Below, piece after piece: positions 34,882 through 43,896 of a DNA stretch of 64,000 bases. The notes beneath the pieces are model-generated. The model saw nothing but the letters and a program-made list of their open reading frames with translations, was not told where the DNA came from and did no database searches. The stretch comes from Nitrospirota bacterium (GTDB lineage Bacteria > JACPQY01), in contig JACPQY010000080.1 in the NCBI GenBank assembly GCA_016190245.1, forward strand, positions 1 through 64,000. Reading direction: 5' to 3'. Each line of letters starts with the position of its first letter. Position 1 is the stretch's first letter. The position numbers and the translations under genes are program-made.

Positions 34882-35990
34882 CGGAGACCACGCCGAAGAC
34901 ACGCGTGTTGGTGATCGACGATTCCGCCTACAACCGTCGCGCCCTGCGCCGGATGCTGGAGGAGGAGGCGGCCATCGAGGTCGTGGATACGGCGAGGGAC
35001 GGCGAGGAGGGGCTCAAGAAGGCGCTCGACCTTGCCCCGGACGTCATCACGCTCGATCTCGAGATGCCGAAGATGGATGGTTTCACCTTCCTCCGCATCC
35101 TCATGAGCCGGCGGCCGACGCCGGTCATCGTGGTGAGCGGTCGGGCGGAGGATCAGAATACTTTTCTGGCGATGGAGTTGGGCGCCGTCGATTTTGTTGC
35201 CAAGCCGCAGAACCAGATCTCGCCCGAGCTCTACGCCATCCGGAGCGACTTGGTGGACAAGATCATGGCGGCGAGATCGGTGTCCATCGACCGCTTGGCG
35301 CGTCTTCCTCAGCGCCCGGCCCCCGCTCCGCCCCCGCAGGCGGTCTCGCCCGCCGAGCGCAAGGCAGGCCGCCTTGTGGTCGTGGGATGCTCCACGGGGG
35401 GGCCGACCGCTCTCCCCATCCTCCTGGCGGGCTTTCCGCCGGATTTCGGCGTGCCGGTGGTTGTGGCCCAGCACATGCCGCCCGGTTTCACCCGATCCTT
35501 CGCCGAGCGCATGAACAAGACATGTCCCCTCACCGTGAGGGAGGCCGAGCACGCGGAGGAGCCGAAGCCCGGCCACGTCCTCATCGCCCCGGGCGGATTC
35601 CACATGCGGCTCAAGGGCAGCCGCGAGGATGCGCGGATCCATTTGGAACGTGGGGTGCGGGGGGATCGCTACGTGCCGTCCGTGGACGCCCTGTGCGCCT
35701 CGGCGGCGGAATTGTTCGGCCCGGAAACGGTGGGCGTGATCCTGACCGGGATGGGCGACGACGGGCGCGAAGGCGTGAAGATCATCAAGCAACACGGCGG
35801 CTGCACGATGGCGGAGTCGCAGGAGACCGCCGTCATCTACGGCATGCCGCGGGAAGCGATGCGGACGGGCGCGGTGGACGTGCAGGCGCCCGTCTACCGC
35901 TTGGCCGAGCAGATCGTGGCCCGATGCCAGTCCGCGCAAACCCGGCCGGCGGCACGGCCGGCGGGTGACGGCGCGGCTGTCCGCGGTTGA
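34878..35990 (+). CDS. cheB: CheB-type response regulator, protein-glutamate methylesterase
   Basis: 370 residues from ATG 34878 (the longer track ORF is an overlap artefact). The receiver domain (about 9-130) has the phosphoacceptor Asp in DLEMPKMDGF. The linker is proline rich, and the C-terminal esterase domain has the triad Ser in GCSTGGPTAL, His in AQHMPPGFT and Asp in GMGDDGREG. It demethylates or deamidates CheR targets when phosphorylated. The kinase that would activate it is not nearby. Confidence 0.94.
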   Translation: MTETTPKTRVLVIDDSAYNRRALRRMLEEEAAIEVVDTARDGEEGLKKALDLAPDVITLDLEMPKMDGFTFLRILMSRRPTPVIVVSGRAEDQNTFLAMELGAVDFVAKPQNQISPELYAIRSDLVDKIMAARSVSIDRLARLPQRPAPAPPPQAVSPAERKAGRLVVVGCSTGGPTALPILLAGFPPDFGVPVVVAQHMPPGFTRSFAERMNKTCPLTVREAEHAEEPKPGHVLIAPGGFHMRLKGSREDARIHLERGVRGDRYVPSVDALCASAAELFGPETVGVILTGMGDDGREGVKIIKQHGGCTMAESQETAVIYGMPREAMRTGAVDVQAPVYRLAEQIVARCQSAQTRPAARPAGDGAAVRG

Positions 35991-36099
35991 ACTGCCCGGT
36001 GGTCCCCGTTTCCGCTCTCCTCTCCTTCTCGTCCCCATTGATGGGGGTGGGTGGGGGTGGAAGCTTGGAAACGACCGATGGCGGTCCGGGAACCCCCTG

Positions 36100-37485
36100 A
36101 TGAAACGCGCAGCAGATCCCCTGAACCGAATCCGATCCCGGATTGATCGCGTTGACCGGGAGATCGTGCGTCTCCTGGATGCCCGCGCCCGCGAGGTTCG
36201 GCGGCTCGGGGCGGTCAAACGGGGCTCGGGCCGTCCGCTTTACTCCGAAGAGCGCGAGGCCGAGGTGATCCGACGATTGGAGCTGCACCGAGACGGCCGG
36301 TTTCCCTACGAGGCCATGCGCAACATATTCCACGAGATCTTTGCCGCGAGCCTGGCGGTGCAGAGGTCGGTTCCGGGCGCCCCGCGGGAATCCGTCCGCG
36401 GCCACTGGCGGTCCGGCGCGGCCGAATACGTGACGTCACTGCCGGAATACGAGCCGGGCCAGCGACGCGGCTGGCACGGAAAACGGGAACCGCTCTCGCT
36501 GGCGGCCAACGAGAGCAGCTACGGGATGTCGCCCCCCGTGCTGCGCGCGGTGCAGAGGGAGTTGCGCCGGCTCCATCGGTATCCCGATCGCTGGGCCGGC
36601 GAGGCGACTCGTGCCGTGGCGCGGCGCGTGGGGTGTTCGCCGAAGGAAGTCGTTTTGGGCAACGGGTCGGACGAGATCATCGACCTGCTCTCGAGGACGT
36701 TTCTGCGACCGGGCCGCGAGGCTCTCGTTCCCGCGCCCAGCTTTGCCTACTACGAGCTCGCGGCGCGGGCCTGCGGCGCTCGGCCCGTGGCCTTCCCGCT
36801 TCCGAACTGCAACTACAGCGTCCGCGAGATCCTGAAGAGGGTGAACGACCGCACAGGGCTCGTCGCCATCGCCAACCCCAACAGCCCCACGGGCACCTAC
36901 CTTGGCGAGCGGGAGCTGTCCGAACTTCTGCGAGGGCTCCCTCAACGCCTGGTTGTCCTTCTGGATGAGGCCTACTGGGGCTATCCGACGGCGAGAGACT
37001 TCCCGAATGGAATGGACTGGCGTGGCCGGCACGAGCCGCTCGTCGTGATGCGTACACTCTCCAAGCTGTTCGGGCTGGCCGGGCTGCGATGCGCGTACGC
37101 GGTTTGTCCCGCCGGTCTGGCGGACACTCTGAACCGGCTGCGTCAGCCATTCAACGTGAATCGGTTGGCCCAGGCGGCGCTTGTGGCCGCGATGCGCGAC
37201 CGCCGCTGGGTGGCTCGCGTGGAGGGTGCGAATCGTCGCGAAATGGCGTACGTCACGACAGGACTGAGACGTCTGGGCTTGCCCTATGTGAATTCCCAGG
37301 CCAACTTCGTCCTCGTGCTCCCGCCGCCCAGTGGGGCCGGCTTGGTGCGAGGCCTCGAGAGGGAGGGGATCTGGGTGAGGGATACGGCCTCCTTCGGCCT
37401 TCCCGGAGGTTTCCGGGTGACGATCGGGGTGCGGGGCGAGAATCGGGCTTTCCTGGACGCCCTGCGCCGCCTTCTGCGCGCATAG
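36100..37485 (+). CDS. Chorismate mutase (AroQ) fused to HisC-like aminotransferase
   Basis: 461 residues from ATG 36100; the track start at 35965 overlaps cheB and is unlikely. Residues about 7-90 are an AroQ chorismate mutase helix bundle (LNRIRSRIDRVDREIVRLLDARA). Residues about 120-461 are a fold-type-I PLP aminotransferase of the HisC group (NESSYGMSPPVL; NPNSPTGTYLGE; DEAYWGY; RTLSKLFGLAGLRCAYA with the PLP Lys). With prephenate dehydrogenase immediately downstream it likely channels chorismate to prephenate and transaminates prephenate or the aromatic keto acids. A histidine role is possible, since the his operon here lacks hisC. Confidence 0.88.
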   Translation: MKRAADPLNRIRSRIDRVDREIVRLLDARAREVRRLGAVKRGSGRPLYSEEREAEVIRRLELHRDGRFPYEAMRNIFHEIFAASLAVQRSVPGAPRESVRGHWRSGAAEYVTSLPEYEPGQRRGWHGKREPLSLAANESSYGMSPPVLRAVQRELRRLHRYPDRWAGEATRAVARRVGCSPKEVVLGNGSDEIIDLLSRTFLRPGREALVPAPSFAYYELAARACGARPVAFPLPNCNYSVREILKRVNDRTGLVAIANPNSPTGTYLGERELSELLRGLPQRLVVLLDEAYWGYPTARDFPNGMDWRGRHEPLVVMRTLSKLFGLAGLRCAYAVCPAGLADTLNRLRQPFNVNRLAQAALVAAMRDRRWVARVEGANRREMAYVTTGLRRLGLPYVNSQANFVLVLPPPSGAGLVRGLEREGIWVRDTASFGLPGGFRVTIGVRGENRAFLDALRRLLRA

Positions 37486-37490
37486 CGGCA

Positions 37491-38327
37491 ATGGCTTTTC
37501 TTTTCCGTCGCGTCGTCGTGGTAGGTGTGGGGCTGATGGGGGGGTCCATGGCTCTCGGTCTGCGCCGGCGACGCTTGGTGGAGCACGTGGTGGGCGCGGG
37601 ACGAAACGCATCTCGCCTTAGAGCGGCCAAGCGGGCGGGGGTCATCGATGCGTGGACGCTGGATCCATCCGAAGCCGCAGCCGAGGCAGACCTCGTCGCC
37701 TTGTGTACTCCACCCGAAGCGGTCATTCGGATGGGTCGAGTTCTGCTCCAAGGAGGGAACGCCGAGAGCGGCCCCATCGTCACGGACGTCGCCGGCGTCA
37801 AGCTCCCCATCGTGCGTGCGCTGGGTCGCCTTCCCAACTCCGGCCGGTTTGTCGGCGCCCACCCGATGGCGGGGACCGAATCCTCGGGCTGGCGCCACGC
37901 CCGCGAGAACCTGTTCGAGGGTGCGGCGTGCGTGGTCACGCCGGGTCCGCGATCGCAACCCGCAGCGGTGCGCGCCGTCGAGCGTGTCTGGCGGGCCCTT
38001 GGCGCACGCCCGATGCGCCTGACTCCTCGCGATCACGACCGCGTGGTGGCGCTGATCAGCCACTTGCCCCACGTCATCGCTTACTCGTATGCCGGCCTGG
38101 CCCGCGAGCCGCAATGGGACGACCTCGCCCGGCGCCTCGGCGCGGGCAGCTACCGCGACATGACGCGCGTGGCGAGGGAATCGCCCGAGCTTTGGGCGTC
38201 ACTCCTGGCAACGAATGCCCGTGAGGTGGGACCGCATCTCGATCGCCTGATCCGACGGCTCAAGCGGATGAGGGCGGCCATGAGGCGTGCCTCGCTTCTC
38301 CGTCCGCTCCTGGTCGGCCCCCCGTGA
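37491..38327 (+). CDS. tyrA: Prephenate (or arogenate) dehydrogenase
   Basis: 278 residues from ATG 37491, 5 bases after the aminotransferase fusion. NAD(P)-binding VVGVGLMGGSMALGL, the catalytic-region GAHPMAGTESSGW and the His in SHLPHVIAYSY identify the TyrA family, which oxidatively decarboxylates prephenate toward tyrosine. The upstream extension of the track ORF lies in another gene's frame. It is part of the aroQ/hisC-tyrA-aroA-cmk operon. Confidence 0.92.
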   Translation: MAFLFRRVVVVGVGLMGGSMALGLRRRRLVEHVVGAGRNASRLRAAKRAGVIDAWTLDPSEAAAEADLVALCTPPEAVIRMGRVLLQGGNAESGPIVTDVAGVKLPIVRALGRLPNSGRFVGAHPMAGTESSGWRHARENLFEGAACVVTPGPRSQPAAVRAVERVWRALGARPMRLTPRDHDRVVALISHLPHVIAYSYAGLAREPQWDDLARRLGAGSYRDMTRVARESPELWASLLATNAREVGPHLDRLIRRLKRMRAAMRRASLLRPLLVGPP

Positions 38328-38334
38328 GGCGATC

Positions 38335-39636
38335 ATGCTGGGCGTAGACGAGGACGGCCGCCTCCACGTTGCTCCCGGGGGAGCGCTGAAGGGGGAGATC
38401 GAGATTGAGGGCGACAAGTCGGTGGCTCACCGCGCGCTCATCCTCGCGTCATTGGCCGAGGGGCGTTCTCGCATCCTCAACATGCCGGAGGGGGATGACG
38501 TGGCGAGGACCCTCCGGGCCCTCCAGGACCTGGGGGTCGCGATCGAACGCACGGACGGGGCGGTTGTGGTGGAGGGGCGCGGCCTCCGCGGCCTCCGCGA
38601 GCCGGAAGGCCCGATCCAGTGCGGCGAGTCCGGCACCACGGCCCGCCTGCTGGCAGGCCTTGCAAGCGGTTTCGAATTCGTGACGATCCTCATGGGACTC
38701 CCCGGGCTGCGACGCCGCCCGATGGGACGCGTGGCGGAACCCCTGCGGCGGATGGGGGCACGCCTGTATGGCGCCGGGGGGGGGGAGCGGCTTCCCCTCT
38801 GTGTGGTGGGAGGGCGGCTCCGGGCGATCCATTTCGACCCGCCGGTGCCGTCCGCCCAGGTGAAATCGGCCGTGCTCCTCGCCGGCCTCTCCGCGCGCGG
38901 GACGACGGTTGTCCGCGAACGGCGCCCTACACGCGACCACACCGAGAACCTCCTCGCGTTCATGGGAGCTCGGATTCGCCGGTCGGGCGCCGCGACGGCC
39001 GTGACGGGGGGAGGAAAACTGCGCGCATGCGAGCTTCTCCTGCCCGGGGATCTTTCGTCGGCCGCATTTCTCATCGCGGCGGTGGGCCTCCTGCCGGGGT
39101 CGCGGGTCACCGTGCGCGGAGTGCTTCTCAACGAACACCGTTTGGCCTTCGTGCGCCTCCTCCAGCGCGCCGGCGCGGTCGTGGACCGCATGCAGGCGGG
39201 CGTCGGGTGCGGCGAAACGATGGGAGACCTCACCGCGCGCCCAGGTGCTCTCCAGCCGTTCAGGATCGGCGCTCGCGAGGTCCCCGGCTTGATCGATGAG
39301 CTTCCGTTGGCCGCCGTTGTGGCCGTCCGCGCAAAGGGTCGGAGCGTCATCTCAGGCGCCAAGGAGTTGAGAGTGAAAGAGGCGGACCGCGTTCGGACCA
39401 TGGCGGCAGGGCTGGCGGCCATGGGCGCGCGAATCCGCGAGAAGCCGGACGGGTGGGAGATCCATGGCGGGAAACCGCTCCACGGGGCGGAGGTGGATGC
39501 GCGCGGCGATCACCGAAGCGCCATGGCCCTGGCCGTGGCCGCGCTCTCAGCGCGCGGCGAGACGGTGATTTCCAATCCCGGGATCGGCAAATCGTTCCCG
39601 CGTTTCGTGGAGCGGATGAACGGATTGATCGCGTGA
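38335..39636 (+). CDS. aroA: 3-phosphoshikimate 1-carboxyvinyltransferase (EPSP synthase)
   Basis: 433 residues from ATG 38335. It transfers enolpyruvate from PEP to shikimate 3-phosphate, the step before chorismate synthase. Motifs are IEGDKSVAHRALILASLAEG, QCGESGTTARLLAGL and KEADRVRTMAAGLAAMG. A G10 tract occurs at 38776-38785 (GAGGGERL). The stop overlaps the cmk start (GTGA). Confidence 0.95.
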   Translation: MLGVDEDGRLHVAPGGALKGEIEIEGDKSVAHRALILASLAEGRSRILNMPEGDDVARTLRALQDLGVAIERTDGAVVVEGRGLRGLREPEGPIQCGESGTTARLLAGLASGFEFVTILMGLPGLRRRPMGRVAEPLRRMGARLYGAGGGERLPLCVVGGRLRAIHFDPPVPSAQVKSAVLLAGLSARGTTVVRERRPTRDHTENLLAFMGARIRRSGAATAVTGGGKLRACELLLPGDLSSAAFLIAAVGLLPGSRVTVRGVLLNEHRLAFVRLLQRAGAVVDRMQAGVGCGETMGDLTARPGALQPFRIGAREVPGLIDELPLAAVVAVRAKGRSVISGAKELRVKEADRVRTMAAGLAAMGARIREKPDGWEIHGGKPLHGAEVDARGDHRSAMALAVAALSARGETVISNPGIGKSFPRFVERMNGLIA

Positions 39637-40358
39637 GGAAAGCCGGACCGTCCCTCCGGGCCGCGGGCATCGTGGTGGCCGTGGACGGACCTGCGGGCGC
39701 AGGGAAGAGCAGTGTGTGCCGGGCCGTCGCCGATCACCTCGGTCTGCTCTACGTGGACACGGGGGCCATGTATCGCGCCGTGGCCTACGCGCTGCGTGGC
39801 CGCCGCCAACTCCTGGGACAGGACGGGCGGCTGGCCGACGCGCTCGCCGCCCTGCGGGTGGACCTGCAGAGGCCACGCGGAGGCGGACCGCTCCGGGTCA
39901 AGCTGAACGGCCGCGACGTGACCCGCGAGGTCCGCGCCCCCGAAATCGGAGAGCTCGCCTCTCTCGTTTCCCGACACGTCCTCGTCCGGAAAAGGCTGGT
40001 TGCATTGCAAAGGTCGTTGGCCTATCATCCCGGCATCATTATGGAGGGTCGTGACATCGGGAGTGTGGTATTCCCAGACGCCGACGTAAAGGTCTACCTC
40101 ACGGCGAGCGTGCGCGAGCGCGCCCGGCGCCGGGCGGAGGACCTGGCCCTCCAGGGGCGGCGCGTGCCGTTGCCCGTGATCGAGCGCGAAATCCGGCGAA
40201 GGGACCGGCGCGACCGCAGCCGCAAGGTCTCCCCGCTGCGCGTCGCCAGCGGCGCCATCCGACTCGACACGAGTCGCATGACCGAGGCGCAGGTGGTGGA
40301 GGCGCTCGGCCGCCTCGTCCGCAAGCGCTTGAAGGCGCGCTCGGACCTGCTACAATGA
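39633..40358 (+). CDS. cmk: Cytidylate kinase
   Basis: 241 residues from GTG 39633. It phosphorylates CMP and dCMP. The P-loop VDGPAGAGKSSVCRAVA, DTGAMYRAVAYAL and MEGRDIGSVVFPDADVKVYLTAS are diagnostic. It overlaps aroA by 4 bases and precedes rpsA, the common order in proteobacteria. The 3' end of the gene also carries the likely rpsA promoter. Confidence 0.94.
   Translation: MRKAGPSLRAAGIVVAVDGPAGAGKSSVCRAVADHLGLLYVDTGAMYRAVAYALRGRRQLLGQDGRLADALAALRVDLQRPRGGGPLRVKLNGRDVTREVRAPEIGELASLVSRHVLVRKRLVALQRSLAYHPGIIMEGRDIGSVVFPDADVKVYLTASVRERARRRAEDLALQGRRVPLPVIEREIRRRDRRDRSRKVSPLRVASGAIRLDTSRMTEAQVVEALGRLVRKRLKARSDLLQ
40329..40356 (+). promoter_or_regulatory. Sigma70-type promoter for rpsA inside cmk
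   Basis: TTGAAG (40329-40334), a 16-base spacer and TACAAT (40351-40356), ending just before the cmk stop. An rpsA promoter within or next to cmk is a known arrangement in other bacteria. Confidence 0.6.
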
Positions 40359-40374
40359 CGCCCCCTTGACCGGT

Positions 40375-42033
40375 ATGGAAACACCGACTGCACCCGATCC
40401 GACTCTGGAAGAGTTGCTCAACCGAGCCGTTCCCCAGATCCGCCCCGGCCAGATCGTGAAGGGGCGAGTGATTGATATCGCGCAAGACCGGGTCCTGGTT
40501 GACGTGGGCTACAAGTCGGAAGGATTCGTCGCCAAGTCCGAGTTCATGGACACCAACAAGGAGTTGAGCATCAAAGTGGGGGACCAGGTGGAGGTCCTCG
40601 TCGAGGGCATGGAGGACGAGGGCCCGATCGAGCTCTCAAGGATCAAGGCCGAGCGGGCCAAGGTCATCGAGGAACTGCGCGAGGCCAGCGAGCGGGACGG
40701 CGAGGTCGACGGTGTGATCGTTCAGCGCGTAAAGGGCGGTTTCTTCGTAGATGTGGGCGCGCCCGCGTTCCTGCCGGGCTCCCAGGTCGAGATCCATCCG
40801 GTGAAAGACTACGACGCGTACGTCGGCAAGACGTTCAAATTCAAGATCCTGGCCTTCAACCCAGAGAAGCGGAACATCATTCTTTCACGCAAGGCCTACC
40901 TCCAGAAGGTCAAGGAGAAGCTGAAGCAGGAGATCCTCGTCAAGATCCGGCCCGGCAAGAAACTGACGGGCAAGGTCAAGAACATCATGCCCTACGGCGT
41001 CTTCGTGGATCTGGGCGGGATCGACGGCCTCATGTATACGAAGGACATTTCCTGGAGCCGGATCCGGCACCCGGCCGACGTCCTCAAGACGGGCGACGAC
41101 GTGGAGGTGGTGGTCCTCAAGATCGACGCGGAGACGGGCAAGATCACGCTCGGTCGAAAACAACTCCTGCCCGATCCGTGGATCAGCGTGATGGACAAGA
41201 TCACGAAGGGCTCGGTGGTGAAGGGCAAAGTGACCAAGGTCTCCAACTTCGGCGCGATCGTCGAGGTCGAGCCGGACGTCGAGGCGCTCCTGCCCAAGGC
41301 CGAAATCTCGTGGGACAAGAAGCTCAAGCACCCCTCCGAGGTGGTCAAGGTCGGCGACGAGCTCGAGTTGATGGTTCTTTTTGTCGATCCGGAGAAGCGG
41401 CGGATCATCCTGTCGTTCCGGCAACTCCAGTCTAGCCCGTGGGACACTCTCGAGCAGAACTACACCGTGGGGCAGGACGTGACCGGCGTCGTCAAGGCCG
41501 TCAAGGATTTCGGCCTCTTTGTGGAGTTGGAGGACGGCATCACGGGACTTGTTCACAATTCGGACATCACGTGGAACCGGCGTCTCCAGAAGCCGGCGGT
41601 GGCCTTTCGGAAGGGGGAGGACATCCATGTTCGGGTACTTCGGCTCGAGCCCCTCAAGAGGCGCGTGACGTTTGGAATCAAGCAGATCGAGGGCGACCCG
41701 TGGGCCACCGCAGGCGAGAACTACAGGCCGGGAACCGAAGTCCGCGGGAAAATCGTGGAACTGACCCCCGAGGGGGTCTACGTCGAGATCCGGGATGGCG
41801 TGGAGGGTTTCATCCGGCCGGCGCACATGGGGGAGCGGGCCGAGGGGGAAGGACCGCCGGCGCTCGATCAGGATGGGCGCGTGGTGGCCGAGGTCATCAG
41901 CCTGGATCTGCGGAAGCGTCGAATGGAATTGAGCCTCAAGACCTACGAGGGCGTGCCGTTGGCGGAAGCCGAAGCGACGCCCGCCGAGCCGCCTGCGCCC
42001 GAGCCCCCACCCGAGACCCCCAGCGAGGCATGA
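40375..42033 (+). CDS. rpsA: 30S ribosomal protein S1
   Basis: About 552 residues from ATG 40375 (the TTG at 40366 in the track is a less likely start). Six S1 RNA-binding domains can be followed, with repeated G-x-V-x-(D/N)-(F/Y)-G-x-F/A units such as KNIMPYGVFVDLGGIDGL, TKVSNFGAIVEVEPDVEAL and KAVKDFGLFVELEDGITGL. S1 recruits mRNA to the 30S subunit. The C-terminal tail is Pro/Glu/Ala rich. The stop overlaps the sppA start (ATGA). Confidence 0.96.
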   Translation: METPTAPDPTLEELLNRAVPQIRPGQIVKGRVIDIAQDRVLVDVGYKSEGFVAKSEFMDTNKELSIKVGDQVEVLVEGMEDEGPIELSRIKAERAKVIEELREASERDGEVDGVIVQRVKGGFFVDVGAPAFLPGSQVEIHPVKDYDAYVGKTFKFKILAFNPEKRNIILSRKAYLQKVKEKLKQEILVKIRPGKKLTGKVKNIMPYGVFVDLGGIDGLMYTKDISWSRIRHPADVLKTGDDVEVVVLKIDAETGKITLGRKQLLPDPWISVMDKITKGSVVKGKVTKVSNFGAIVEVEPDVEALLPKAEISWDKKLKHPSEVVKVGDELELMVLFVDPEKRRIILSFRQLQSSPWDTLEQNYTVGQDVTGVVKAVKDFGLFVELEDGITGLVHNSDITWNRRLQKPAVAFRKGEDIHVRVLRLEPLKRRVTFGIKQIEGDPWATAGENYRPGTEVRGKIVELTPEGVYVEIRDGVEGFIRPAHMGERAEGEGPPALDQDGRVVAEVISLDLRKRRMELSLKTYEGVPLAEAEATPAEPPAPEPPPETPSEA

Positions 42034-42974
42034 GCCAAAGCGCCCCGTGCGGGGTCCCGAACCGCGGGCGGCGGATTCGGGAAGACACGCGGGGCCGCGC
42101 CCGAATCGGCGGCCTCATCCTTGTGGCCGTGCTGATCGTCGCGTTCGCCGGAGGCATGATTCTCGTCGGAATGAGAGGCGGGCCGAAGCGGTGGGTGGCA
42201 CGGACCGGCGGCAAGCTGGCCCGTGTGGACCTCGAAGGGATCATTCTCGAATCCGAACCCACAACGAAATGGCTGAAGACCTATGCGGACCGCGAGGACA
42301 TCAAGGGCATCATTCTGAGGATCGATTCACAAGGCGGCGCGGTCGGCCCCTCCCAGGAAATCTATGCCATGGTGAAGGAGGTCCGAACGGTCAAGCCGGT
42401 GGTCGCCTCGCTGGGCAGCGTGGCCGCATCGGGCGGGTACTATGTCGCCAGCGCGGCCACCCGGATCTTTTCCAACCCCGGCACGCTCACCGGGAACGTT
42501 GGGGTGATCATGGGCTACACCCACGTGGAGCGGCTGCTGAATCGGATCTACGTCGATCCCGTGATCGTGAAGAGCGGGGCGAGAAAAGACGTGGCCTCCC
42601 CGATGCGTCCGCCCACCGAGGAAGATCTGGCGCTGCTTCAGGGGTTGGTGGACGACGTCAGCCGTCAATTCCTCGCCGATGTTCGATCTCAGCGGGAGTT
42701 GACGGAAGAGACTGTGGCCCTGATTTCGGACGGCCGGCCGCTCTCGGGCGCGCAGGCCAAGGACATGGGGCTGGTGGATGACCTGGGCACTCTCCAGGAC
42801 GCTACGGCGTGGTTGAAGGCCCAGGCGGGGATCGAGGGAGAGCCCGTGATTGTGCGCCCGCCCTCGCCGCAGCCGAGTCTGATCGAGTGGCTCACCTCGC
42901 GACCCGAACAGCGATTTCCGGCGAGTGTGTTGGAGCAGTTGTTTTTCTTCGGCCCCATGTTGAGCGTGCGATAA
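42030..42974 (+). CDS. sppA: Signal peptide peptidase SppA (short form)
   Basis: 314 residues from ATG 42030. A single N-terminal membrane helix (GGLILVAVLIVAFAGGMILV, about 25-45) anchors an S49 protease domain. The nucleophile Ser lies in SLGSVAASGGYYVASAA and the Lys region in LTGNVGVIMGYTHVERLL. It degrades released signal peptides in the membrane. Length matches the short, homo-oligomeric type. Its TAA stop shares one base with the next gene's ATG. Confidence 0.92.
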   Translation: MSQSAPCGVPNRGRRIREDTRGRARIGGLILVAVLIVAFAGGMILVGMRGGPKRWVARTGGKLARVDLEGIILESEPTTKWLKTYADREDIKGIILRIDSQGGAVGPSQEIYAMVKEVRTVKPVVASLGSVAASGGYYVASAATRIFSNPGTLTGNVGVIMGYTHVERLLNRIYVDPVIVKSGARKDVASPMRPPTEEDLALLQGLVDDVSRQFLADVRSQRELTEETVALISDGRPLSGAQAKDMGLVDDLGTLQDATAWLKAQAGIEGEPVIVRPPSPQPSLIEWLTSRPEQRFPASVLEQLFFFGPMLSVR

Positions 42975-43270
42975 TGCCGATGCGTCAGAGCGACCTCATG
43001 GACAAGCTGGCCAGGGAGTACCCCGACCTCGAGAAAGACGCGGTCCGCTCGGTGGTCAAGTCCTGCTTCAAAACTCTCGCCGAATCGCTTCGCAAGGGGC
43101 GGCGCGTGGAGATCCGGGGATTCGGCGTGTTCCTCGTCAAGAGCCATGGCGCCCGCCGCGTGAAGATTCCGAACCGTCCCCAGTCCTTCAAGATCCCCCC
43201 GCGGAGGCTTCTCACCTTCAAGGCGAGCGGGCTCCTGCTTCAGCAGGTCAATCACACACGGGGGCGATGA
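42974..43270 (+). CDS. HU/IHF-family DNA-binding protein (IHF-beta-like)
   Basis: 98 residues. QSDLMDKLAREYPDLEKDAVRSVVKSCFKTL is the helical dimerisation part, GRRVEIRGFGVFLVKSHGARR the beta-arm base, and IPNRPQSFKIPPRRLLTFKASGLL the DNA-contact arm. The position after rpsA-sppA matches ihfB in many proteobacteria. ATG 42980 is an alternative start. The stop overlaps the next ATG by 4 bases. Confidence 0.9.
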   Translation: MPMRQSDLMDKLAREYPDLEKDAVRSVVKSCFKTLAESLRKGRRVEIRGFGVFLVKSHGARRVKIPNRPQSFKIPPRRLLTFKASGLLLQQVNHTRGR

Positions 43271-43833
43271 GGCGCATCCTCCTTGCCGGTGCCGCCTGTC
43301 TCGCGCTCGCGGCGTGCAGCCGGGAGAAGATGGCGCGTGTGGAGACCGAACGCGGAACCTTCGTCATCGAGCTGTTCGACAAGGACGCCCCGAAAACGGT
43401 GGAGAATTTCAGAAAACTCGTGAAGGCCGACTTCTACGACGGTCAGACCATCTTCCGAGCGGAGCAGGGATTTGTGATCCAGACGGGCGACCCGAAAGCG
43501 GACGGGACCGGCGGACCGCCGTACGCCCTCGGTGAGAGGCTCGGTGTGGCCATCGCGAATCAGCCCAAATCGGGGGAGCCCTCGCCGGAGACGTACTTCA
43601 TCGCGCCGGAGATCAACGCCCGCAAGCACGTCGAGGGAACGGTGGGGATGGTGCGCCGGCCGGACAGCGTCGATCCGAATCGCCTCTCAAACGGGAGCCA
43701 GTTTTACATCAGCCTGAACGAGCTCAAGCACCTGGACGACCAATACACCGTGTTTGGGCAGGTGGTGGAGGGGATGGACGTGGTGAAGGCGATCCGGAAG
43801 GGCGACACGATCCGCAACATCACGTTCAAGTAG
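43267..43833 (+). CDS. Cyclophilin-type peptidyl-prolyl isomerase, lipoprotein
   Basis: 188 residues with a lipoprotein signal peptide (LLAGAACLALAAC, lipobox LAAC), so it is likely anchored in the periplasm. The cyclophilin domain shows VETERGTFVIELFDKDAPKTVENF, FYDGQTIFRAEQGFVIQTGDP and NGSQFYISL. It catalyses proline cis-trans isomerisation during folding of exported proteins. ATGA overlap with the HU/IHF gene. Confidence 0.92.
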   Translation: MRRILLAGAACLALAACSREKMARVETERGTFVIELFDKDAPKTVENFRKLVKADFYDGQTIFRAEQGFVIQTGDPKADGTGGPPYALGERLGVAIANQPKSGEPSPETYFIAPEINARKHVEGTVGMVRRPDSVDPNRLSNGSQFYISLNELKHLDDQYTVFGQVVEGMDVVKAIRKGDTIRNITFK

Positions 43834-43886
43834 GGACCGATTCTCACCTGCCCGCCGATTGGCAGGCGGGTCGGTCCGTCCCCACG
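43829..43886. terminator. Inverted repeat after the cyclophilin gene
   Basis: GGGACCGA shortly after the stop pairs with TCGGTCC at about 43871-43877, enclosing a CCCGCC/GGCGGG hairpin. Like the element at 3139, it starts AAGTAGGGAC. It sits between convergent genes and could end both transcripts; no U-tract is seen. Confidence 0.4.
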
Positions 43887-43896
43887 AGCATCAGTC

